Below are positions 11,745 through 20,646 of a stretch of DNA of 59,828 nt, one piece after another. The stretch spans positions 22,834,519 through 22,894,346 of the forward strand of contig NC_049987.1 in assembly GCF_000003815.2 (NCBI RefSeq), read 5' to 3'. The notes beneath the pieces were generated by a model. It was not told where the DNA came from. It searched no databases and worked only from the letters and a program-made list of their open reading frames with translations. Source of the DNA: Branchiostoma floridae. Taxonomy: Eukaryota > Chordata > Leptocardii > Amphioxiformes > Branchiostomatidae. The first letter of the stretch is position 1. The number at the start of each line of letters is the position of its first letter. The position numbers and the translations under genes were made by a program.

Positions 11745-14158
11745 GTGTGGGGATGTTGTTGTTTTTGTGCCACGCCTCCTTTGCCAACAACAACATCCAG
11801 GTGAGACTGCACGGGCCGTGTGCCGTCCAGACTGTCGTGCTGAACAACATCATTCAACCAGCGCTCACACAGGTAAGGGTTCAATAAACAAATAAACAAA
11901 TAAACAAATAAATAAACAACAACATCCAGGTGAGACTGCACAGGCAGTGTGCTGTCCAGACCGTCGTGCTGAACAACATCATTCAACCAGCGCTCACACA
12001 GGTAAGAGTTTAACAAACAAATAAATAAATAAACAAATAAACAACAACATCCAGATGAGACTGCATGGGCCGTGTGCCGTCCAGTCGTGCTGAACAACAT
12101 CATTCAACCAGCGCTCACACAGGTAAAGGTTCAATAAACAAATAAAGGCCGATTTGAGCTTTCATGAATAAACAAAGGTTTAAACAAACAAACAAACAAA
12201 TAAATAGCATCATTTAACCAGGGCTCACACAGGTAACTAACAAATATTTGTTTATTTGTTTAGTAAACTTAGATAAACAAGCGTGCAAACAATAACATCA
12301 TTCAGCCAGATTACCTCACATAGGTAACAAATAAAGAAACAAACAAATAACATCAGTCAACTAGAGTTCCACGACCCCATACCTTCGCCAAATGATTTGA
12401 TCTTTTACAACTGCTTATCAATTGTGTTTGTCATTAATTATGCAAATAAGGCTCTTATTTGCATAAATTATATAACTTGATCATCTCCTTCACTAAATAA
12501 GAGACGTGCGCAATATATGTTAAGAAAGGAGGCTTATGTCACATTTTCTGATAATTTATGCAAATGAGGATCTCATTTGCATAATTGATGTTCAATGATA
12601 TTCACCTGTACATAGCTTCCAAATGCTACAAGTAAGAAGTTCCCGTCATTTACCACAATGACATTATAGCATTTTCTCATTAATTATGCAAATTAGGTCT
12701 TTATTTTGCATAATATGTATCTATCAATATTCTTCTGTTTCTCAGTTACAAATGTCACATGTTGCAATGGACCTATAATGGAACTGGGCCTGTTTACACA
12801 ATTTCCTCATTAATTATGCAAATTAGATACCAATTTGCATAATCATTATGTCATTATATGAAGCATCACTTAAGCTATCTACATACCAAAAATCATAACA
12901 ATCCGTTAACCCCTTCTTGAGTTATTCCCTTTCAAAGTCTGACACTAAACCTGCCCTGCAGTTCCAAAACAAGCCGCTAGGGGGCCCAAACCTATACCAC
13001 TTACTCTCGGCATCAAGACCTGTCTACCACTCAAAAATTATAGCCACAGCATGTTCAGAACTCGAGATATCCAACCCGGAAGTTCTGCTGCAGTACCATA
13101 GCAAGCCGCTAGGAGCCCCAAAATCTAATCATTTCTAGGTCTTATCAATACCTACCCACATACCAAATATCAATACAATCCATTCATGCGTTCTTGAGTC
13201 ATGGTGTTTTCCTACAAACATACACACACACATACAAACGCTACCCAAAATATAACCTTCTTGGCGAAGGTAACTAGCACCCACACAGGAAAGTAAAATA
13301 GAATTCAATGAAGAAATAAACAAGTACATAAAACAGCAATAATTTAAACACCATTCAGACAGTGCTCACCAGGTAAGGAAAATAGAGTTTAATCTAGACA
13401 AGTAAACAGTCTTGTTCCTTTTTTCTGTTTTAACAGGAAGCCAACTTCATCATGTCGTTCTGTCCTCGACCTGGCAAGAACAACCTCAAGGTCAAGCTGG
13501 CCTCTGCTCCCCTCTCCAAGGTCAGTATTCTCTCAGCTAACTTCTCATCAATGTCAGAACAGGAGAAAGGGGTGGGGTGACTGAGATACAGGAAAAAGAG
13601 GCGTTAGGGATGGGGATTGTTGTGTTGGGGATTTAGTATACTTTGTGTCATTTCAACAAGGGATAGCAGTACTAATAGCAGAATTGCAATATCCATGCAT
13701 GGCACTGCATATTCCTATGGAGTGCACATCACAATTTAAAGTTCTGATTTACATTGTATTAAGGGCAGGATTCAAATCCCACCCTTGATTGCTTAGTTGT
13801 TAAACCAATTTTAGATACATGTACAAAATATATGGTCACTATATGCTGCATGTACATTAGCCAGGCATGCATACTACTTCACACTGTAGCCTGACTATAT
13901 ATAAATATAAAACTTTCAGTAGCCCTTCCACTGGTCATCAGGCCCCTAAGGATAGAGGCCCGGACAGCCCCTGACACTAGTGACAGCGAGAGGCTACATC
14001 ACCCTCCTACAGTGTATGTATAATTACTACTCTTTGTTCATGGTCAAGGCCAGCCCTCACTAACCTTTCCCTGTTCCTCCCTCCAGGCCAAGCTACTGAT
14101 CTGTGCCTACAGGACCCAGCTGCTGCAGCCCTCGGCAACCAACTTCAAGACTGGCTGA
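11745..14158 (+). CDS. 3' exons of an unrecognised gene (partial)
   Basis: Three exons with GT-AG borders and compatible phases: 11745-11872 (starts in codon phase 2), 13437-13520 (28 codons) and 14087-14158 (ends in TGA). The readable C terminus is about 93 residues. It includes ANNNIQVRLHGPCAVQ, EANFIMSFCPRPGKNN and AKLLICAYRTQLLQPS. I see no signal, membrane segment or named domain, and I do not recognise the family. The all-hydrophobic alternating pattern could be a C-terminal beta-rich domain, which is a guess. The codon usage is clean, with many third-position C/G bases, and splice sites are strong, so it is probably a live gene. Upstream exons lie before 11745 and were not found. The first exon with its 5' splice site is tandemly repeated just downstream. 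Confidence 0.75.
11786..12350 (+). repeat. Tandem duplication of exon end plus 5' splice site
   Basis: The unit is the last 85 or so bases of exon 11745-11872, the donor CACACAG|GTAA, and an AAATAAAC-rich intron start. Near-complete copies lie at 11919-12005 and 12043-12125. Partial copies lie at about 12205-12235 and 12286-12330. Copy 2 keeps the reading frame; copy 3 lacks 4 bases in the middle and is shifted. Each copy keeps a GT donor. Confidence 0.85.
12375..13275. mobile_element. Interspersed repeat bounded by ACCTTCGCCAA
   Basis: Starts with ATACCTTCGCCAAATG and ends with TTCTTGGCGAAGGT, an inverted terminal motif of about 11 bp. The interior has repeated TAATTATGCAAAT blocks and the string CTACCCACATACCAAATATC. 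The 3' half (12870-13200) is similar to 58040-58350. Non-coding. The family identity is unknown to me. Confidence 0.6.
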
Positions 14159-14212
14159 GGGACAGCTTAGTAGCACGACTGATGGAATGGTCTTTGTAGC
14201 AGGCAGACGTCA

Positions 14213-14460
14213 TGGAAGGGGGTTGTTGTAGCAGGCACACTTTGTGGAAGGGCTGTTGTAGCAGGCACACTTTGTGGAAGGGCTGTTGTAGCAGGCAAAC
14301 TTTGTGGAAGGGCTGTTGTAGCAGGCACACTTTGTGGAAGGGCTGTTGTAGCAGGCAAACTTTGTGGAAGGGCTGTTGTAGCAGGCAAACTTTGTGGAAG
14401 GGCTGTTGTAGCAGGCAAACTTTGTGGAAGGGCTGTTGTAGCAGGCACACCTCTTCGAAG
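14213..14460. repeat. 30-bp minisatellite in the 3' flank of the plus-strand gene
   Basis: Eight near-identical 30-bp units (GGGCTGTTGTAGCAGGCA plus CACTTTGTGGAA). Progressively diverged units with the TTGTTGTAGCAGGCA core continue to about 15110 and again at 15500-15740. It begins 55 bp after the stop codon, so it may lie in the 3' UTR. Open frames across it in several phases are a product of the period being divisible by three. Confidence 0.9.
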
Positions 14461-15127
14461 GGTTGTTGAAGAAGCACAGAAAGGGAGGAGTTGTTGTAAC
14501 AGGCAAGGGCTGTTGTAGCACCAGGTATACTTCTTCGAAGGATTGTTTAGGAGGCACAGAAGGAGACGCATTGTTGTAGCAGCATTAGAAGGGTTGTTGT
14601 ACAAAATGTAGCAGGCATACTTCATGGAAGGGCTGTTGTATCAGATTTAGAAGGGGAGGGATTGTTGTAGCAGGCAAATCTGCATTAGAAGGGCTGTTGT
14701 AGCAGGCATACTTTGTGGAAGGGTTGTTGAAGAAGGCACACTTCTTGGAAAGGTTGTTCAAGAAGTAAGGCACACTTCATGGAAGCCTTAGTGTTGTAAC
14801 AGTTGTAGCAGGCATAGATGTTGTAGCAAGTACATCTGGTAAAAGAGTTGTTGTACCTGACACAGAAAGATGGGGATTGTTGTAATGGAAATATTATATT
14901 GGTGTAGCAGGCAAAAATTCATTAGAATGGTTGTTGTACTACTTGACTGTAGACTGTCTACAGTAGGATGGTTGTAGTAGGCACAGGAGAAGGTTTTTGT
15001 AGCAGACTCGGCAATAAAATGGTTGTTGTAACAGCTGCAGGTACAGCCGCAGTAGGATTGTTTCGGTAAGTCCGTAAAGTGGTTGTAGCAGTTGTAAGCA
15101 CTGAAGAGGAAGGGCTATTGTATCAGG

Positions 15128-15487
15128 CAGGGTTGTTGCCAGTGCCCGTCCTTCCGTCCTTCGACGGAATTTTGCAGCTTGGGATGGAAAATAATTTTGC
15201 CCACTCCGTCCTCGGTGACACACAAAAATCGATATGTAAACATATAAAAAAAACTGTCTCCCTTTGCCTTGTGTAATTTTTACCAAGACAGATGCTGTTG
15301 TTGAACAGCTTAGTCTACCAGCAAAGTTTACACCTCAAAATACAGGAAATAGCATTTCAGAGGGTCTAGATTTCAAAATTTTCTGGGGGAGCCCCAGGAT
15401 CCCCCAAGAGACGTCTTGCGCCTTGGGCACTCGATAGGATTCAAAATCAAGGGGACGGAAAATGATTTCAGGCTGGCTATAACCCTG
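15128..15487. mobile_element. hAT-like MITE, CAGGGTTGT termini
   Basis: A 360-bp element with the ends CAGGGTTGTTGCC and GGCTATAACCCTG and a perfect 8-bp duplication GTATCAGG (15120-15127 and 15488-15495). The duplicated target is part of the minisatellite unit, so the element landed inside the array. Related to the element at 17944 but in inverse orientation. Confidence 0.9.
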
Positions 15488-15807
15488 GTATCAGGCATCA
15501 CATTATAGACGAATTTTGTACTTGTAGTGGCTGCAGGTACAGCAGTAAGAAATTTTGTTGTATCAGGTTCAGCAATACTGCCGAAGGATTGTTGTAATAG
15601 ACACAGAAGAGGAAGGATTGTAGCTGACTCAAGAGAAGAATACATTTTGTATGTAGTTGTAATAGGCACCGCAATTTAGAAGAATGATGTAACAGGCACA
15701 GAAGAGATTGTTGTACATGTAACAGAGTGGGAAGTGTTGATGTATATAGTTTGTACTTCCTTGCCAGAATGTGGTAACTGTAGGCTCTGAGCCTACATGT
15801 AACTCCC

Positions 15808-16226
15808 TAGTCTCTACCAGACTCCGGATCGCTGGAAAAATCNNNNNNNNNNNNNNNNNNNNNNNNNNNNNNNNNNNNNNNNNNNNNNNNNNNNNNNNNN
15901 NNNNNNNNNNNNNNNNNNNNNNNNNNNNNNNNNNNNNNNNNNTCACTCGGATCATACGATCGGGGGCGGTTCGCTGACCGGTTATATTCCTCTCTATTTG
16001 TTCCATTTCTACGATTTTCCAGCGATCCGGAGTCTGGTCCTAGGATCGCGAGCTGTTCCCTGGCCGGTTACAAATGTATATTCCTCTCTATTTGTTCCAT
16101 TTCTACGATTTTCCAGTGATCCGGAGTCTGGTCCTAGGATCGCGAGCTGTTCCCTGGCCGGTTATATTCCTCTCTATTTGTTCCATTTCTACGATTTTCC
16201 AGCGATCCGGAGTCTGGTAGAGACTA
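15808..16226. mobile_element. 9-bp-TSD element with 5'-TAGTCTC termini
   Basis: The terminal inverted repeat begins TAGTCTCTACCAGACTCC, is about 33 bp long, and is flanked by a perfect 9-bp duplication GTAACTCCC (15799-15807 and 16227-16235). The interior has three copies of a unit of about 85 bp (ATTTGTTCCATTTCTACG ... GATCGCGAGCTGTTCCC) and a 100-base N gap (15843-15942). The gap probably marks collapse of these internal repeats. Confidence 0.85.
15843..15942. other. Assembly gap (100 N)
   Basis: Run of 100 N inside the element at 15808-16226. The round size suggests an unknown true length. Confidence 1.
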
Positions 16227-16551
16227 GTAACTCCCAGTGTCTTAGAGATTAGAAGATTTAGTCATGAGACAGACGGCTACATTTTTTCATATTAGCAGGT
16301 AGAAGTAAAACATTTTGTACAAGGTGTTCATAAGGCAATAAGGTTATAGCAAAACCGGCTCAAAACCAGAGAGATATTTTTCTGCTTTGAAAATGATGAT
16401 ATGAGGATTGTGCTTAAAAAATACATTAAGTTTGTTTTGTTTCTAAGTAAAACTGACAGGGAAGTGAGGAAGCTTGAAATGTGGTAAGAACTCTTACAGG
16501 TTTGTTGCCATACTGTTATGTTGATTTGTTAAGAATGGAGTGGGCAGTATG

Positions 16552-16805
16552 AGCACGTCACCGGAACGTACTGCGCCTGCGCGAAACGTATAGACATGCT
16601 AAACCTTGCTAAACCCCCGGTTTACTAAAGGGCCGCATTTAAGAAAGTACGTGCGTATATAAGGGTAAAATCCCGTGTACGTTTTACATGAAACCATGTC
16701 TCTAACATATACTGTGCAACAAGCGGGATTTCAATGCAACGTTGACCAAACCAAGCCCCAAACCACCAGGGTTCGCGCAGGCGCAGTACGTTCCGGTGAC
16801 GTGCT
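16552..16805. mobile_element. Young MITE, 34-bp perfect TIR, 9-bp TSD
   Basis: A 254-bp element. Left and right ends are 34-bp perfect inverted repeats starting AGCACGTCACCGGAACGTAC. It is flanked by a perfect 9-bp duplication GGCAGTATG (16543-16551 and 16806-16814). A 9-bp duplication fits the Mutator-like group among known superfamilies. Identical ends and target copies imply recent insertion. Confidence 0.9.
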
Positions 16806-16847
16806 GGCAGTATGATACATGTACAGTACACATTGTACAGGTACTCA

Positions 16848-16946
16848 GTGATCATGTGACAGGGGCCTGGTGATCATGTGACAGTGTCAAAGATCATGGC
16901 CGTTACATCTTTGTGGTCATGTGACAGACCCAATGATCATGTGACA
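16848..16946. repeat. Cluster of four TCATGTGAC motifs
   Basis: GATCATGTGAC or GGTCATGTGAC occurs four times (near 16849, 16870, 16916 and 16932). TCATGTGA is the M-box/E-box core bound by MiT/TFE bHLH factors in other animals. The spacing is irregular, so it is either a short degenerate minisatellite or a site cluster. There is no adjacent promoter that I can see. Confidence 0.4.
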
Positions 16947-17084
16947 CCAAGGAGGTTAATTTAGATGTTATAGTTTGGTAGTATGGTTATTTGCCTTGAT
17001 GATAAATGTGTACTAGAAGATAAGATTCTGAAATGGATCAGTATCATGGAGAACTCCAAGGCAATGATTTGATAGCCTGGAAGC

Positions 17085-17494
17085 TAGCCTCCTTCCCCAG
17101 CCTCCCTTTGGGCATTGGCGACTATGTTTTTTTAGGGGGGGGAGGAGTATTGCGATTTTTAACTGGGAAGGTTCTGATGCCGGGAAAGGAATACACAATA
17201 TGCCGGAAAGCTTGTGGGCAGGCTACCCTTCAAGCAGAGGTTGGATGAGGAGGTTTTAAGTTCAGGTTAGCCCCATTTTGTACTAATCTGGCTCAGGGGC
17301 CTATTGGTTAGTTAAAGTCATACACTGTATTGATTTCCTCAACTTGAAAATCTGGAATGGAATAAATGCCGGGAAGCTTGTGGGCAGGCTACAAGCTTTC
17401 CGGCATTTATTCCTTTCCTTGCATCAGAACCTCATGACACCCCTCTAAAAAAAACAGTTGCCAATGCTTGCAGGGAGGCTGGTGAAGGAGGCTA
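17085..17494. mobile_element. Fold-back element, TAGCCTCC termini, 9-bp TSD
   Basis: A 410-bp element whose two halves are inverted repeats: TAGCCTCCTTCCCCAGCC outside and a GCCGGAAAGCTTGTGG-type segment inside. The flanks are CCTGGAAGC and CCTGGCAGC (8 of 9 identical). A diverged relative of its interior lies at 11400-11530. Confidence 0.8.
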
Positions 17495-17943
17495 CCTGGC
17501 AGCCATCCTGGTTAGTTTGGTTATGGAAGGACTACATTTGAAGGATCTGGATGGCAACCGGGCTATAACTTTAATACGACGTGTGTTCAATAAGCTTGCG
17601 GTCTCACCCAGAAGTTTGTGTAGTGCACCTTAATTCTTGGTAAGGCCGCAAACTTATTGATCAGCCAAACTTATCGATAAATGTCTTACCTGCAAAAGTA
17701 TTGCTGATACCACCAATTACCTCCTTCAGGTTTGGGAAAAAATATGAAAGCCAAATATGTTGGAAAATTCTTTTTCAAACTGTTACTTATCAAAGACCTT
17801 ATGTTACTGTTGGTCCTATTCTAGTTCAGATTGAGCTTGTGTTAAAACAAAAGCAATGTTGTATTAAAAAGTTCCATATATTTTTACTAAACCAGTTGTT
17901 TGCTGTGTTGATTTATTTATGAGTGCCTGTATGTAGTTGAGTG

Positions 17944-18307
17944 CAGGGTTGTAGCCAGCCTGAAATCATTTTCAGTCCCCTTGATTTTGAATGGGAATCC
18001 TATTGAGCACCGACGGCATGGCATGACGTTGCGCGTCATTTCTAGGGGGTCTGGGTCCCAGAAAATTTTTAAATCAAGACCCTCTGAAACACTGTTTCCT
18101 GCATTTTGAGGTGCAAATTGTGCTTGTAGACTAAGCTCAATGGCATCTGTTTTGGTGAAGAAGAACACATGGGTTTCAGTTTTTTTATATCTTAATTACA
18201 TATCAATTTTTGTCTGTCCCAGGGGACGGAATGGGGAAAACTTTTTTCAGTCCCCAGCTGCAAAATTCCTTCAAAGGACTGAAGGACAGGTGCTGGCTAC
18301 AACCCTG
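17944..18307. mobile_element. hAT-like MITE, CAGGGTTGT termini, copy 2
   Basis: A 364-bp element ending CAGGGTTGTAGCCAGC and GCTGGCTACAACCCTG, with a perfect 8-bp duplication GTTGAGTG (17936-17943 and 18308-18315). The interior shares the GACCCTCTGAAACA and TTTTGAGGTGCAAA segments with 15128-15487 and with the 6795 element. Confidence 0.9.
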
Positions 18308-18315
18308 GTTGAGTG

Positions 18316-20280
18316 TAAGTTGTTGAAATGTCAACTTGTCTTACAGATGAAGGCGATGTCGATCCAGGTTAGCTGACTGAAGAGCTATTCTAAGACTTCC
18401 ACTGGTCTTGACAGAGAAGACATTTGATTCTGGCTGTATATGCTACCGGAAAGGGTGGCAGTCCCTATAGTCTAGGCGATTGGTGCAAAAATTGTGCAAA
18501 ATGTGATAAAAGCATGAAACTTGGCACAGTTGTTCTATACAACAATAGAAACAATTCTGGGGGTGGTGCCAAAAGAAACCTGCTTTTACATAGCAACTGT
18601 TGCTAGGCAACTTTTTTTGCTTGGCAACGAGTACCTTAGGGAGTCATTGTCTGCGTAATTACCTTAAAACGCCTTACTTTTGGGGCCAAATGACACAAAA
18701 TTTGGTAATGTGGTAACCAACACCCATTTCTTTAAAAAAATAGAATATTAGGACAGGACATTAAGCAGTGACTCGCTAAGGGAATTTCCCCGGTACAATG
18801 AACCTGAAACACTGCACATACATGTACAGTGTAGCATTTGAAATTGAAGCTCTTTACGACAAGCCCAGGGAACAAGTGAGTTACAGCCTAGGGACTGCCA
18901 CCCTTCTGGTAGTGCACAATCGCAAAGCTCAGTCATACAGTAGACACATACTGGGACACTTTTCTATTGTGATTTTAATGTGTGACTGAAGGACACACAT
19001 GTGAAACCCAATGGAAAGCATAGCTAATGTCCATGACCAATTGCTCCACCCACAGACACACAAGGTCCTGCCAGTCTGTTGTCTGCTATGCTCTCCTCCT
19101 AGGAGTGATTGATTACCGTGAAACTCATGAGAAACACATTGGAATCACAGTTTCTAATTGACCATAAGGAAAGCTTTCGGATATATATCCTCCAAAGCAA
19201 ACATTAGGAACCCTCTGACTAGGGAAAAAAGGGAAGATACACACTGGGAGTATCTCCTCTTCTGCATGGTGTGTTTCTCCTGTGTTTCCCCAGAGTTTCT
19301 ACTATTGACCTGAGCTTTGGAAGGGTGTAACAGCCAGAATCAAACTCACAGCTTCTAGTTCCAGAAGAAGGTCCTGAAACCACTGGACTATACAACCATA
19401 ATGCTATGCTACAGGTGAAAGATATGATACTATCAGTAAGTTAAATCTTATATTCAGTGACAGCCACTCTCAGTTGATTCACGGTGAGACTTTAATGTCC
19501 AGAATGATGGTACTTAACTTAAAACAAAATGCAAACTTTGACTCCACATATGTTAGACCACATGTTTCCTTTTGTACTCAAGACTTTTTAAACTTTAAAG
19601 TAAAAAATTCAACAAGCGTTCAAAATTAAAACGAGGGCGTTGCGAGGAAAAATTTTCATCTTTAAGCTACCTATTAGTAATTATTGACTCGCCACAACTG
19701 AGTACCAAGATACAGTCCTCGAACTTTTTTAAGTTGATATTTTAATTCAACATCATTTTGCAGACTAAATAAAACCGAGAACTGAAATCCATGTGGCCTT
19801 AAGTATACATTGAACATAGGTGTGAATTCAGCACTTGACAATGTGTAAACAGCATGGAATGTACAGCTGAGCTAGTGCTACATAATATTGTACTGGGTCT
19901 GAATTTTAAACAAGCTGGGCTAACTAAAGGTAAATCTGGAACAAAAACAGTTTTCCCCCTGTATACAGGTAGATAAATGTAATTTAGCACAAAATGTTCA
20001 ACATCTGACACAAACCACTGGAATAATACAATGTAATACCAGGTGCCCCCCTCCCCACCTTTTTACAAGGTGACCTTTCCCCATTCTTTATTCCACTCTT
20101 GTCAAACGGCCTGAGAAGACAGTACCAATAGTAGGATTAAATGCATGTAGCCTCTTAAATAGAATACTAAGTATGAGGCTACTGAATTGTAAGAACACTT
20201 TTTTTCGCTAACTTCAGACTCTTGGATAGATATACATATATTTAATATATAATTTAAATTCATTGGCCAACAGCTCATTG
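18316..20280. other. Intergenic region between convergent genes; no gene seen
   Basis: Lies between the 3' end of the plus-strand gene and the 3' end of the minus-strand phosphatase gene. I see scattered short open frames without domains and no RNA gene. The 3' UTR of the phosphatase presumably extends some way into it. Confidence 0.5.
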
Positions 20281-20646
20281 TTTCTATATATCAATGACTC
20301 TGATTGGTCAATCGTGCCTTCACCTCACATTCTCATTNNNNNNNNNNNNNNNNNNNNNNNNNNNNNNNNNNNNNNNNNNNNNNNNNNNNNNNNNNNNNNN
20401 NNNNNNNNNNNNNNNNNNNNNNNNNNNNNNNNNNNNNGTACACCTAGCCTCATTCTCTCAACAAGCTTACCGATTGGCTAAGGTCCCCTTTACCCACCAT
20501 GCTGATTGGCTACAAGTTTTTCCATTTAACTAGCAGCTGATTGGCTAGCAGGGCTTGCCAACTTAAAGTCCTTCTGATTGGCTACCTTCCTGCTAGACTC
20601 CTGCTGATTGGCTAGTTAGACCACAGCAGGTTGCTGATTGGCCAGT
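20281..20646. repeat. CTGATTGGCT-repeat tract with gap
   Basis: Seven copies of a TGATTGGCT or TGATTGGCC core occur in direct orientation, about 30-45 bp apart (20290, 20464, 20501, 20539, 20574, 20603, 20634). A 100-base N gap (20338-20437) lies inside. The last copy ends about 4 bp from the phosphatase stop codon, so on that strand the tract is a CCAATCAG-rich 3' UTR start. Confidence 0.75.
20338..20437. other. Assembly gap (100 N)
   Basis: Run of 100 N inside the TGATTGGCT tract. Confidence 1.

Noticed and set aside
14145-14625. Open frames of 85-152 codons rich in LLQQPFHKVC or ATTALPQSLP
   Set aside because: They are translations of the 30-bp minisatellite, whose period keeps all frames open; there is no start or splice context.
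15629-16006. Frames running through N runs (also at 20263-20533, 25538-25802 and 54802-55521)
   Set aside because: Their length depends on unknown bases.
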